Assembly: GCA_025210515.1 (NCBI GenBank)
Contig: JAOARM010000040.1
Span: 1 to 64,000 of the forward strand
Source: Vallitalea sp.
GTDB taxonomy: Bacteria > Bacillota > Clostridia > Lachnospirales > Vallitaleaceae
Direction: 5' to 3'
Length of the DNA: 64,000 nt
Shown: in pieces, positions 48,737 to 58,261 of the stretch
Layout: the number at the start of each line of letters is the position of its first letter
Numbering within the stretch: the stretch's first letter is position 1
Notes under the pieces: model-generated
The model's input: only the letters and a program-made list of their open reading frames with translations
Database searches by the model: none
Told to the model about the DNA's origin: nothing
Made by a program: the position numbers and the translations under genes

Positions 48737-49711
48737 ATGAAATTAAGAAAACAAATTATTACAGGAGCAATGGTAGTGGCTATAGGAGTGGCATCAGTTA
48801 CGAGTGTTTATGCAAAGAGTACAAAGGATGAAACTAGTACTTTGGTATCTAGAGTTAATGTAAGTACAGAAGATAATATTAAGACTTGTTCTGCACAATC
48901 TATTACAGATAGTCAATCACAATTTACATTTAAGGAGTTTAGTAAACAGTTTAAAGCTAATATCTCAAAAGCAGATCAGAAGAAAGCAAAAGAGCTATTT
49001 GAGAAAGCTAGTAAATATTCAGAAGATGCATCAAAGTATCACGAAGAACTTTATAAATTAGATTTATTTGATGAAACAACATTTATCAACTATGAAACAG
49101 ATATGATGGAAGTAGAAGCAATAAATATCGAAGCAACTGAGATTAATGAAACAGAGATAATAGGTGATGATACTACTGTAACGTTGGATTTTGAAGTGAC
49201 ATTTGAGGATTATGAAAGAGATTTCAAAAAAGACCTTAAAGCAGAAGTTAAACAAAAAGCAAAAAAATTATTTGATAAAGCTATGAAATTAGAAAAGCAA
49301 AATAAATATGAAGAAGCTACAAAAGTATGGGAAGAATTTTTTAATCTTGATTTATATAAAGAATTTAATTATAACTATACATCTGAAGAAGCTATAGCAG
49401 GAAATATTGAAGGTACGTATGATGACACTATAGAAGTATATGTTAATAGCAATAGTATTACAGACAATATAACAGATTTAGATTCAGAATTTGGTCAAGA
49501 AACTAATGCAACAGAAGTATATACTTATACATTTGAAGATTTTTCTAAAGGCTTCAGAAAAGATTTAAAAGCTGATGTTATAAAAAAAGCAAAAGTATTA
49601 TTTGAAAAAGCAATGGAATTAGATACAAAAGCAATGAAATTATGGGATGAATTATATGGCATGGATATATATGTTACTGATAATACTACAATAGATATAA
49701 GTATAAAATAA
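48737..49711 (+). CDS. Secreted three-repeat protein of unknown function
   Basis: 324 residues, very acidic and Lys-rich. Signal peptide cut near residue 26 (SVYA-K). Three repeats of about 50 residues, mostly helical: 63-111 (FTFKEFSKQFKAN...LYKLDLFD), 154-207 (VTFEDYERDFKKDLKAE...FNLDLYK) and 264-312 (YTFEDFSKGFRKDLKAD...LYGMDIYV). Each starts with T-F-x-[ED]-[FY]-x-[RK] and has K-[KA]-A-K-x-L-F-[ED]-K-A in the middle. The linkers are rich in Glu and Thr. I recognise no family. GGAGG precedes the ATG. Confidence 0.7.
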   Translation: MKLRKQIITGAMVVAIGVASVTSVYAKSTKDETSTLVSRVNVSTEDNIKTCSAQSITDSQSQFTFKEFSKQFKANISKADQKKAKELFEKASKYSEDASKYHEELYKLDLFDETTFINYETDMMEVEAINIEATEINETEIIGDDTTVTLDFEVTFEDYERDFKKDLKAEVKQKAKKLFDKAMKLEKQNKYEEATKVWEEFFNLDLYKEFNYNYTSEEAIAGNIEGTYDDTIEVYVNSNSITDNITDLDSEFGQETNATEVYTYTFEDFSKGFRKDLKADVIKKAKVLFEKAMELDTKAMKLWDELYGMDIYVTDNTTIDISIK

Positions 49712-49751
49712 CCTATCATAAATGTAATCTCATATCTATTATAATATCAAC

Positions 49752-49790
49752 AAAACTGGTATACTAATAAAAAAGGTATGCCAGTTTGTT
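49752..49790 (+). terminator. Terminator of the three-repeat gene
   Basis: AAACTGG (49753-49759) pairs with CCAGTTT (49781-49787) and ATAC with GGTAT inside; TTTGTTAG follows. Confidence 0.6.
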
Positions 49791-49870
49791 AGCATTAACA
49801 ATAAATCAGCGAAATAACATTAATAAAAAATCTAATCTAATGCTAATAAAAGTATAGTAAGGAGTACGTT

Positions 49871-50554
49871 ATGAATAAAAATATATTGGTTGTTGAAGAT
49901 GAGGCAAGAATGCGTGAAATTATTTGTGATTATCTAGAAATAGATGGATATACTGTATATCAAGCAAGTAATGGGATAGAAGCATTAGATATATTTGGAA
50001 AAAATAATATTGATTTAGTTTTACTTGATATTATGATGCCTGGGCTTGATGGGTGGTCTGTTTGTAGAAGGATAAGAAAGAAATCTAATGTATTAATAAT
50101 TATTCTAAGTGCTCGAAGTGATGAAGATGATAAGCTACTGGGATTTGAACTTGGAGCAGATGAGTATGTAACAAAGCCATTTAGCCCAAAAGTATTAGTT
50201 GCTAGAGTAAGTACTCTAATTAATAGGTTCAATCAAATAGATAGTAGTAAAGATATGAAAAATACTATTAACAAAAACGAAATAGAAATAGATAAAAATG
50301 CATATTCTGTAAAGATAGAAGGCAAAGAAGTTGTTTTTAATAGAAAAGAATATGATCTGTTACTTTTATTACTAGAAAATGAAGGTATTGTTTTAAACAG
50401 AGATAGAATTATTGATAATATATGGGGTTATGATTATATTGGTGATGGCAGAGTTGTAGATACTAATATTAAAACAATTAGAAAAAAATTAGGTAACTCA
50501 TCTAAATATATTCAAACCGTAGTTGGAGTTGGATATAAATTTGAGGTGATATAA
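49871..50554 (+). CDS. OmpR-family response regulator
   Basis: 227 residues. Receiver: VVEDEARMREIICDYLEIDG, phosphorylated Asp in LVLLDIMMPGLDGW, Lys in TKPFSPKVLVARV. Winged helix: FNRKEYDLLLLLLENEGIVL and GRVVDTNIKTIRKKLG. AAGGAG precedes the ATG. Its TAA overlaps the kinase ATG (TAATG), so the two are coupled. The adjacent secreted-protein promoter with three 11-bp repeats is a likely target. Confidence 0.92.
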   Translation: MNKNILVVEDEARMREIICDYLEIDGYTVYQASNGIEALDIFGKNNIDLVLLDIMMPGLDGWSVCRRIRKKSNVLIIILSARSDEDDKLLGFELGADEYVTKPFSPKVLVARVSTLINRFNQIDSSKDMKNTINKNEIEIDKNAYSVKIEGKEVVFNRKEYDLLLLLLENEGIVLNRDRIIDNIWGYDYIGDGRVVDTNIKTIRKKLGNSSKYIQTVVGVGYKFEVI

Positions 50555-52317
50555 TGATAAGTAAAATAAAAAATACAAAATCAATTGTTATAAAAATGTT
50601 TTTAATATCTTTTATATCAATAATGTGCTTTATCACTGCAATTTTTATTATTCAGAGTATATATATAAACAAATATTACATGACAAGAAAAATAGATAAT
50701 ATAATTGGGAGTATTAACAGTTTTAGTGAAAAGTACAAACAAGAAAATTGGGAATATGATGAGCTTGCAAGATATATTAATAAGTTTGCCAGTAATAATA
50801 ATGCTAATCTAACCGTAAACGGTATTGGAATGGAATATGGTGGAGTAATAGAAAACAATAATCAATATATTTTAACAATAGAAATAGAAAATGCCAATTA
50901 TTATGATATATATATGACATATGACAATTTGATGAATGCATTTGGAAATAGATTACCTTATAGAAATGAAGACTTTACACTTAAAGCAATTCTTTTTGGA
51001 GAAGAGATAATATCACCAATACAAATAAACGATTATTCATTGTATTATGACGATGGACTAATACAAGATGAAAAAAATTATTATGAAGGAAAAGCTTATA
51101 TAATAGACATTAATAATGTATTGAACAATATTAACCTAGATACTAGTACAGTAGATTTAATGGGAGATAATCTAAATGATTATATTGATAGCATAAGCAT
51201 AGAAGAATATTCATTGAAAAAGAATGTATATTATTCTATTAATGAAATGCCTTTTGTTAATATAAAAGAAGTATATTTCGCCAAGAAGTTAGTAATGAAA
51301 GATGGAACAAATAGACTAATAGAAGTTAGATCATCTCTGCAACCTGTTGGAGAAGCTATCAATATATTAAGTGATTATTATATTGTTTTTTATATTCTTG
51401 CTATAATATTATCTATTATAATTGCACTGATATATTCTAAATTAATATCTAAACCATTATTAAAACTAACTAATGTGGCAGATAAGATGGCTAACATGGA
51501 TTTCTCTGTAAAGTCATCAATTAATTCTAATGATGAACTTGGAATACTTTCTAATAGTCTTAATTTTTTAGCTTCCAACTTAGATAAAGCATTAAATGAT
51601 TTAACAGAAGCTAACAATCAACTTGTTCTAGACATGGAAAAAGAGAAAAAACAGGAACAAGTTAGAAAAGAATTTGTTGCTAATGTATCACATGAATTAA
51701 AAACACCCCTAGGTATAATAAAAGGATTTGCTGAAGGTATAAAAGATGGTATCAAGAAAGAAAAAGCAGATTATTACATTGAAGTTATTTTAGATGAAAT
51801 AGAAAAAATGAATACATTAATAATGGAAATGTTAGAATTGTCTAAACTGGAAGCTTCTAATAATATAGAGAAAGAAGAATTTTCTATAAAAGAAATTATA
51901 GATAAGACAATTAATATATTAGAATTAGGAATAAATAATAAAGGGTTAAACATACAAGTTAAAGGTAATTATAATACTGTATATGGAGTTAGAAGTCAGA
52001 TAGAACAAGTTGTTATTAATCTTATATCTAATGCAGTAAAATATTGTCTAGATAATACGGATATAATAATAACAGGTGAAATAAAAGGAGAGTATAATTA
52101 TATATATATTTATAATGAAGGAAATAAATTAAGTGAAGAGGAATTAGAAAGTATATGGCTAAGATTCTATAAAATAGATAAATCTCATAATAGAGAAAGT
52201 GGAGGAACGGGTCTTGGTCTTGCAATTGTAAAAGCTATACTTGATGGACATAATAGTGATTATGGTGTAATGAATAAAGATAAGGGAGTAGTTTTTTATT
52301 TTAGTTTAAAGGTTTGA
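50554..52317 (+). CDS. Sensor histidine kinase
   Basis: 587 residues. Helix 1 at about 12-35 and helix 2 at about 275-295 (YIVFYILAIILSIIIALIY) enclose an external domain of ~240 residues without a recognised fold. HAMP follows, then HisKA with FVANVSHELKTPLGIIKGFA (about 371-390) and HATPase with INLISNAVKYCLDN and GGTGLGLAIVKAIL. Signal unknown. Cognate regulator directly upstream. Confidence 0.9.
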   Translation: MISKIKNTKSIVIKMFLISFISIMCFITAIFIIQSIYINKYYMTRKIDNIIGSINSFSEKYKQENWEYDELARYINKFASNNNANLTVNGIGMEYGGVIENNNQYILTIEIENANYYDIYMTYDNLMNAFGNRLPYRNEDFTLKAILFGEEIISPIQINDYSLYYDDGLIQDEKNYYEGKAYIIDINNVLNNINLDTSTVDLMGDNLNDYIDSISIEEYSLKKNVYYSINEMPFVNIKEVYFAKKLVMKDGTNRLIEVRSSLQPVGEAINILSDYYIVFYILAIILSIIIALIYSKLISKPLLKLTNVADKMANMDFSVKSSINSNDELGILSNSLNFLASNLDKALNDLTEANNQLVLDMEKEKKQEQVRKEFVANVSHELKTPLGIIKGFAEGIKDGIKKEKADYYIEVILDEIEKMNTLIMEMLELSKLEASNNIEKEEFSIKEIIDKTINILELGINNKGLNIQVKGNYNTVYGVRSQIEQVVINLISNAVKYCLDNTDIIITGEIKGEYNYIYIYNEGNKLSEEELESIWLRFYKIDKSHNRESGGTGLGLAIVKAILDGHNSDYGVMNKDKGVVFYFSLKV

Positions 52318-52345
52318 TGCGTTAGCAAAATATAAAAACGATAGA

Positions 52346-52407
52346 AATATTGATTAGCCTAGCGAAGATGGTATAGGGTTAGCTGATCAATATTACTCTA
52401 TACCATC
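52346..52407. repeat. Intergenic element R8 with two interleaved inverted repeats
   Basis: AATATTGATTAGC (52346-52358) pairs with GCTGATCAATATT (52382-52394, one G-T). GATGGTATAG (52367-52376) pairs perfectly with CTATACCATC (52398-52407). The pairs are interleaved, not nested. Because only three bases separate the last two arms, both stems cannot form fully together, so two alternative folds are expected. It lies between convergent genes. Confidence 0.7.
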
Positions 52408-52452
52408 TAAGGAAAAGAACTAATATCTTAACATAGGAACTAATCTTCTGTT

Positions 52453-53238
52453 TTAAGAACCAGTAGATTTATAATGTCTAACACCCATTTTCCATACAAG
52501 TAAACAAGGTATAATAAATAAAATTCCAAATATAGGTGATAGCATATATATAGTATTGTTAGAATGATGATTTTTGTCTAAAAGATACATTAAAGGATAA
52601 TAATTAACACATCCAAAAGGGATAACAAAGGTAAAAAACTTCTTTACCCATTTCTTATATATTCCAAGGGGATATTGAGACATTTCTCTACCACCATCTG
52701 TAAATATATTTACGACTTCAAGTCCTTGGATAGTCCAAAAACATAAGGTAGCAGCTAGAATAAATATTCCAGAGAAAACAAAAATACCACTAATAATCAT
52801 TAGAAACAGGGTAATACCCTTAGCGATAGTCCACTTAATAGATAGATTGAAAAGCGCCCATATAAAGACAGCTATACTCTGTAAAAAACGACCTATTCTA
52901 GTAAATTCAAATTTTGAACCTATAACCTGAATAACAGTGCCTCTAGGTCGTACCAAAATTCTATCAAACTCACCATTTATAATAAGCCCCGAAAACAGAT
53001 CAAATCCTCTAACAAAACATTCACTAGTTGAAAAAGCCATATGAATAATAGAAAAACATAAAACTATTTCAAAAAATTGCCATCCTGCAATACTATCAAA
53101 TCTCTGAAACATAAAATAAATACCTGCAAATACAAAAAAAGGTATAAAAAACTGACCAAAACATATTAATAAAAAAGAAGCACGATATTGTAATTGTGAC
53201 TTGAATAATATCTTTAAATATCTAAAATATAGATTCAT
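52453..53238 (-). CDS. ABC-2 type transporter permease
   Basis: 261 residues from ATG 53238, with AGGGAG eight bases upstream; a longer frame to 53295 would overlap the preceding gene. Six predicted helices. FSTSECFVRGFDLFSGLIIN, GEFDRILVRPRG (about 89-100) and the C-terminal half match the ABC-2 permeases that occur in pairs after a NatA-type ATPase. Last gene of a three-gene exporter operon; substrate unknown. Confidence 0.85.
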   Translation of the reverse strand: MNLYFRYLKILFKSQLQYRASFLLICFGQFFIPFFVFAGIYFMFQRFDSIAGWQFFEIVLCFSIIHMAFSTSECFVRGFDLFSGLIINGEFDRILVRPRGTVIQVIGSKFEFTRIGRFLQSIAVFIWALFNLSIKWTIAKGITLFLMIISGIFVFSGIFILAATLCFWTIQGLEVVNIFTDGGREMSQYPLGIYKKWVKKFFTFVIPFGCVNYYPLMYLLDKNHHSNNTIYMLSPIFGILFIIPCLLVWKMGVRHYKSTGS

Positions 53239-53278
53239 CTTAATCTCCCTTCTATATAAGTTCACTGCTTTAGTTAAC

Positions 53279-54082
53279 CTATCCTCCTTGTACAACTACT
53301 TTTTTTAATACTTTTTTCATCATTTTATTTCCAAAGGCAATGAGAATAATTAGCCATAATATTTGCACGAGGATTCCTGCTAAAGCTTCATTTTTAGGGA
53401 TATGTCCTGAGTAAATTCTAAAAGGTAAATCACAAGTTAAGCGAAAAGGAAGAACATAAACTATTTTTTGAAGCCATGTTGGCATTAATGGAATAGGTAT
53501 AACCAATCCTGCAAAAAATTCTCCAACAATACCAATCATTAGCATAGAACCCGTTGGAGACATAGTAATGAATACAGAAATGTAGATTAACATGGATATT
53601 GCAACAACAACTAATAATCCTAATATAAGTGATATGAAAAAAATCAAAAAAGTGATTGTATCTGGTGGTAAGGACATCCTATAAGGTTTTGGTAATACGA
53701 AAGAAATAAATAGTATGGGGAGACAACGAAGTAATGCCCCAGACACTCTACTAGCTAAAAGTTTGGAATACCAAAATCCATATAAACCTATAGGTCTACA
53801 TAGCTCATAAGCTATATTACCACTTGTGATAAGATGAAAAATTTCCATATCTCGAAACCATAGCATAACAAGAGCTAAAAAGGATTGTTGTAGCCATGTA
53901 TATGTTACTAACTGATTTAATGAAATTGGTTGGATACTGGTTGTACTATTATAAAAAGCTTCAAAAATCATTATGTACATAAAACCCCAAAAAAATTGAG
54001 TAGCAATACCTGCAAAAGCAGCTATTCGATATTGTATACCATTAATTAATCGCAGTTTGAAAACAGATAAGTAAGCTCTCAT
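53279..54082 (-). CDS. ABC-2 type transporter permease
   Basis: 267 residues, six predicted helices. NIAYELCRPIGLYGFWYSKL (about 93-112) parallels the GEFDRILVRPRG part of its partner, as in paired permeases of this group. It overlaps the ATPase gene by four bases (ATGA). The paired permease plus ATPase set is often linked to export of lipids, peptides or drugs, but nothing here fixes the substrate. Confidence 0.85.
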   Translation of the reverse strand: MRAYLSVFKLRLINGIQYRIAAFAGIATQFFWGFMYIMIFEAFYNSTTSIQPISLNQLVTYTWLQQSFLALVMLWFRDMEIFHLITSGNIAYELCRPIGLYGFWYSKLLASRVSGALLRCLPILFISFVLPKPYRMSLPPDTITFLIFFISLILGLLVVVAISMLIYISVFITMSPTGSMLMIGIVGEFFAGLVIPIPLMPTWLQKIVYVLPFRLTCDLPFRIYSGHIPKNEALAGILVQILWLIILIAFGNKMMKKVLKKVVVQGG

Positions 54083-55056
54083 ATTGCATACTCCTTATAT
54101 AATTTTACAATAATTTCTTCAACAGGTTGAGTTTCAACTGTGACATCAATTAGATCTAGTTGATTGGATAGGTAAGATATAACTTCTGATACTAATCTTT
54201 TTTGAGTATTCACACTAAGTACAGCGCGTTCTGATGTGTATGACAGTACATTAACGCCTTCTATAGCAATGGGTTTATTTGTTTCTGCATATTCTAGTGT
54301 AATTATTTTATCATTAGAATATTTATTACGAAGTTCACTTAAATTTCCATCATACAAGATGCTACCTTTTCCAATTAAAATAATTCTATTTGCCAAAGCT
54401 TCTATATCACTCATATCGTGTGTTGTTAAAATAATAGTAACATTTTTTTCTCTATTAATTTCTTTTATAAATTTACGTACTGCAATTTTTGATACGGAGT
54501 CAAGACCTATAGTGGGCTCGTCCAAAAACAAAATTTGTGGACTATGTAATAATGATGCCGCAATTTCACATCGCATTCTCTGACCAAGACTAAGTTGTCG
54601 AACAGGAGATTGAATAAAATCACCTAACTTAAGAATTTCTGTAAGCATATCTAGATTTTGTAGGTAATCATTTTTAGGTATTTTGTAAATATCTTTTAGA
54701 AGCTCAAAAGAATCAATAACAGGTACATCCCACCACAATTGGGAACGTTGACCAAACACTACACCGATATTTTTCACATGAGAGACACGATCCTTCCATG
54801 GTGTATGTCCCATAATATTACAGGTACCATTATCAGGAACGAGTATACCACTCATTACTTTTATTGTTGTGGATTTACCAGCTCCATTAGGGCCGATATA
54901 CCCCACTATTTCTCCCGTATCAATAGAGAAAGAGATATCCTTTATAGCATTAACAATTGTGTATTCTCTGTGAAAGAGCGATTTGAATGATGCTTTAACG
55001 CCAGCTGAACGTTTAGCAACTTTAAAGGATTTGCATAGACCATTCACTTCTATCAT
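54079..55056 (-). CDS. ABC exporter ATP-binding protein
   Basis: 325 residues. Walker A GYIGPNGAGKSTT (about 52-64), Q-loop GVVFGQRSQLWWDVPVIDSF (about 98-117), signature LSLGQRMRCEIAASLLHSP (about 155-173) and Walker B ILFLDEPTIGLD. The QRSQLWWD string is typical of the ATPases that pair with two ABC-2 permeases of this type. A ~95-residue C-terminal domain follows. AGGAGG precedes the ATG and a strong promoter lies upstream. Confidence 0.93.
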   Translation of the reverse strand: MIEVNGLCKSFKVAKRSAGVKASFKSLFHREYTIVNAIKDISFSIDTGEIVGYIGPNGAGKSTTIKVMSGILVPDNGTCNIMGHTPWKDRVSHVKNIGVVFGQRSQLWWDVPVIDSFELLKDIYKIPKNDYLQNLDMLTEILKLGDFIQSPVRQLSLGQRMRCEIAASLLHSPQILFLDEPTIGLDSVSKIAVRKFIKEINREKNVTIILTTHDMSDIEALANRIILIGKGSILYDGNLSELRNKYSNDKIITLEYAETNKPIAIEGVNVLSYTSERAVLSVNTQKRLVSEVISYLSNQLDLIDVTVETQPVEEIIVKLYKEYAI

Positions 55057-55125
55057 ATACGAACCTCCTAACAGTATATTATTTCAGCATTAATTATGTA
55101 GTATCTATTTAACAAAGGAAGAAAT

Positions 55126-55154
55126 ATTATACTGCTATGATATGATAATGTCAA
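55126..55154 (-). promoter_or_regulatory. Perfect consensus promoter of the ABC-2 exporter
   Basis: On the minus strand TTGACA (55154-55149), 17-base spacer, TATAAT (55131-55126): a perfect sigma-A match. The spacer contains a TATCATATCATA repeat, which might be an operator. Confidence 0.85.
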
Positions 55155-55276
55155 GTTTTATATAGATTTTTGTAGGAATTTTATTTAAATCAACAATTCA
55201 TAATTATTAGATGTGTTATATTTTTATACTATTCAATAATAAAAATTAACATCTTATTGACCATACTATCTAGGTG

Positions 55277-55305
55277 TTGACATAAAATACCAATTAGTAT
55301 ACAAT
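55277..55305 (+). promoter_or_regulatory. Promoter of the FbpABC-type operon
   Basis: TTGACA (55277-55282), 17-base spacer, TACAAT (55300-55305). No clear Fur-box repeat overlaps it. Confidence 0.8.
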
Positions 55306-55340
55306 CTATCTATCGAATTTATGATAAGGAGCTTTTAATT

Positions 55341-56360
55341 ATGAAAAAGAATATTGTTGTATTATTGCTAGTAGTAACTATAGTTTTTTCTGTTAGTGGA
55401 TGTAAAAAAGATCAGGAGACTGTAGGACAAAAAGAGGTTACATTAAATTTATATGGAGTAACAGATAAAATACGTCCAGTTCTTGACCAATTTCAAGAGG
55501 AAACTGGTATAAAAGTCGAAAACCTAACAATGAAAAATGGAGAGATATTACAAAGATTAAAAAACGAAAAAGATTCAGGTGTTAATATTGCAGATATTTG
55601 GTTCACTGGTGGAGCAGACACATTTATTAATGCTTCTCAAAATGGATTATTAAATGCATATAAATCTCCAGAAGGAGAAGGCCTAGAAGATGTAATGAAG
55701 GATAAAGATGGTTATTGGTATGGGACATCATTAACTTTAGTTAATTGGGTAGTAAATAAGCAATTAATTGAAGAAAAAGGATTAAAAATGCCTGAGACAT
55801 GGGAAGATCTTTTGCAAGAAGGATTAAAAGGCGAAGTGTCTATGTCAAATCCGGCATCATCTGGTACTGCCTATAATGTAGTAAGTGCAATATTACAGAC
55901 AAAAGGCAGTGAAGAAGGATGGGAATATATTGATAAACTAATTGATCAAGTTCCATTTTTTACTGCAAGGGGAAGTGATCCTGCTCGTAATGTAGTTAAT
56001 GGAGAAGCTATTGTTGGAGTTAATGCTAGTAATGGTGATAGAGAGCTTGAAGAAAATAACGAGCATATTAAATTAGTTTATCCAAAAGACGGGACAGGCT
56101 GGTGGCCACAACCAGTAGCGATAGTTGAAGGAACAGAGCATTTAGAGGAAGCTCAAATGTTTGTAGATTGGATTCTTTCTAAGAAAGGAATGGAAGTTTT
56201 AGCTAAAGTACGTCATGCCGCAGTTGCTCGTAAAGATGTAGAGATACCAGAAGATATAGTTGATATAAAAGATATTAATCTATTTATGACAGATTTTCAA
56301 GCTAATGCACAGAATCGTGAAGAAATTTTATCTATATGGTTAGAACATGCAGAGAAATAA
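55341..56360 (+). CDS. ABC importer substrate-binding lipoprotein (FbpA/AfuA-like)
   Basis: 339 residues. Lipobox VSGC (Cys about 21). Type II binding fold: VTLNLYGVTDKIRPVLDQFQ near the start, then IADIWFTGGADTFINASQNG (about 85-104), SNPASSGTAYNVVSAILQ (about 165-182) and DGTGWWPQPVAIVEG (about 250-264). Relatives bind Fe(III), 2-aminoethylphosphonate or sugar phosphates. The Tyr pair of Fe(III) binders is not evident, so iron is not assured. Confidence 0.82.
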   Translation: MKKNIVVLLLVVTIVFSVSGCKKDQETVGQKEVTLNLYGVTDKIRPVLDQFQEETGIKVENLTMKNGEILQRLKNEKDSGVNIADIWFTGGADTFINASQNGLLNAYKSPEGEGLEDVMKDKDGYWYGTSLTLVNWVVNKQLIEEKGLKMPETWEDLLQEGLKGEVSMSNPASSGTAYNVVSAILQTKGSEEGWEYIDKLIDQVPFFTARGSDPARNVVNGEAIVGVNASNGDRELEENNEHIKLVYPKDGTGWWPQPVAIVEGTEHLEEAQMFVDWILSKKGMEVLAKVRHAAVARKDVEIPEDIVDIKDINLFMTDFQANAQNREEILSIWLEHAEK

Positions 56361-56484
56361 TAGTGAGTATAATAATTGCATAATGACCTGTTAGTGATTC
56401 TTGACTACAATGCATAAGATTGTATGTAAAGAAGTTGATTACTGAATTTTGCAGTTATCTTAAGTGAACATATATGAAGAATTT

Positions 56485-56521
56485 AATTAAAAGCTGGTGA
56501 ATGTATCGCCAGCTTTTAATT
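56485..56521 (+). terminator. Hairpin between the binding-protein and permease genes
   Basis: AATTAAAAGCTGG (56485-56497) and CCAGCTTTTAATT (56509-56521) are perfect 13-bp arms. Four T bases sit in the second arm. It probably ends or protects most transcripts so that the binding protein is made in excess. Confidence 0.75.
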
Positions 56522-56581
56522 CATGCTTCTATGTAAAACGCTACCTAGTCGCTTTTCATGTTTGTTAAGGAGAGAATAGAA

Positions 56582-58261
56582 TTGAAAAAGAATAAAAAAT
56601 TCACTGTAATAATATATTGTTTATTTATATTCTTTATCGTTTATTTTGCATTTCTTCCTGTAATAGGTGTAATATTATATGGGATTAAGTCAGGCGATAA
56701 TATGACAATTACATATAAATATATTAAAAGGGCATTATACTATCTAAAAAATAGTTTGCTAATTTCTTTTACTGTTACAATATTTGCAACAACTTTTGGA
56801 GTAATCATGTCATTTACTTTATGGCGTATTAAATTTAGAGGACGCAAACTATTAAGAGTAGTTTCTCTATTACCATTAATTCATCCACCATTTGTTGGAA
56901 GTATTGCATTTATTATGTTATTTGGACGTCGTGGGTTAATAACACATCAATTACTAGGTCTGAATACAAGTCCGTATGGATGGCAAGGAATTATGTTCAT
57001 ACAAGTCTTGGGGTTAGGGGCATTAGCTTATATACTTATTTCTAGTTCTATAGATAAAGTAGATATTTCTTTAGAAAATGCGGCACGTAATTTGGGAGCC
57101 TCAGAAAAAAGGATTTTTATTACAGTAACATTACCTATGATGATTCCAGAAATATCAAGTACAGCACTATTAGTAGCATTGGCTTCAATGGCTGATTTTG
57201 GAACACCATTGATTATTGGAGGCAATTTTCAAACATTAGCATCTGATATCTATATTCAAATTACTGGTATGTATGATATGCAAGCCGCATCAATATCAGG
57301 AATTGTTCTGCTTATTCCTTGTATATGTATATTTATATTACAGAGATATTTTGTAGGGAAAAGAACATATTTTACAGAACATATAAGTTCCAATGATATA
57401 GAATATAAAGGCATTAAACCAGCTGTTAAGTATGTATTAATAATCATTACGGTCATATTTACCACATTTATATTATTAAAATATGCTTTTATAATTATCG
57501 GTGCATTTACAAAACAATGGGGTTATAATTATACGTTTACTACAAAGCATTTTCATGCAGTATTACAAAGAGACCTTACTCCTTTTATAAACAGTGTGAA
57601 ATTAGCGTTCATAGTTGCACTAATATCCTCTTTTGTAGGCGTATTATTAGCTTATATTTTACATAATAAAAAATTAATGGCATCGTCTTTAGTTGATTTT
57701 TTGGCGGTTTTACCTGCGGCTATTCCAGGTATATTATTTGGAATTGGTTATTTAGTTACATTTAAATATCCTATTCTAGGCATTGGACGATGGATATTCA
57801 CAGATATAAAACCACTTATATTGTTAGGAACAGGATGTATAGTCTATATTATATGTATAGTAAGGTATCTAAATATTGGTTTAAGATCAGGATATGCTTT
57901 GTTAGAACATTTAAATCCAGATTTACAAAATGCAGCATATAATCTAGGGGCAAGTGAGATAAAAACTTTTTTTTCAGTAATGATTCCCTTGTTAAAAGAT
58001 GCATTTTTTACTGCGTTTTTCAAGAATTTCGCAACAACAATGACTACACTAGGAGCAATAATCTTTTTATTATTACCAAGTAATAAGGTAGCAGTACAAC
58101 AAATTTTTCAAATTGTAACAAGTTGTGTTGTGGGAGAAGCAGCATCAATGGCATTATTATTATCAGGTTTAACTTTGATGATATTAGGGATCTTCTATTT
58201 GATTTTCTATAGCAGTTCATTACGGAGTAAATTGAAAGAGGGTAAAGAGAATTGGAAATAG
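56582..58261 (+). CDS. ABC importer permease, fused two-domain (FbpB-like)
   Basis: 559 residues from TTG 56582: AAGGAGAG lies about seven bases upstream, and the longer frame from ATG 56558 would run through it. Twelve predicted helices in two halves, each with an EAA loop: NAARNLGASEKRIFITVTLP (about 165-184) and NAAYNLGASEIKTFFSVMIP (about 455-474). This fusion is typical of Fe(III), aminoethylphosphonate and hexose-phosphate importers. Confidence 0.9.
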   Translation: MKKNKKFTVIIYCLFIFFIVYFAFLPVIGVILYGIKSGDNMTITYKYIKRALYYLKNSLLISFTVTIFATTFGVIMSFTLWRIKFRGRKLLRVVSLLPLIHPPFVGSIAFIMLFGRRGLITHQLLGLNTSPYGWQGIMFIQVLGLGALAYILISSSIDKVDISLENAARNLGASEKRIFITVTLPMMIPEISSTALLVALASMADFGTPLIIGGNFQTLASDIYIQITGMYDMQAASISGIVLLIPCICIFILQRYFVGKRTYFTEHISSNDIEYKGIKPAVKYVLIIITVIFTTFILLKYAFIIIGAFTKQWGYNYTFTTKHFHAVLQRDLTPFINSVKLAFIVALISSFVGVLLAYILHNKKLMASSLVDFLAVLPAAIPGILFGIGYLVTFKYPILGIGRWIFTDIKPLILLGTGCIVYIICIVRYLNIGLRSGYALLEHLNPDLQNAAYNLGASEIKTFFSVMIPLLKDAFFTAFFKNFATTMTTLGAIIFLLLPSNKVAVQQIFQIVTSCVVGEAASMALLLSGLTLMILGIFYLIFYSSSLRSKLKEGKENWK

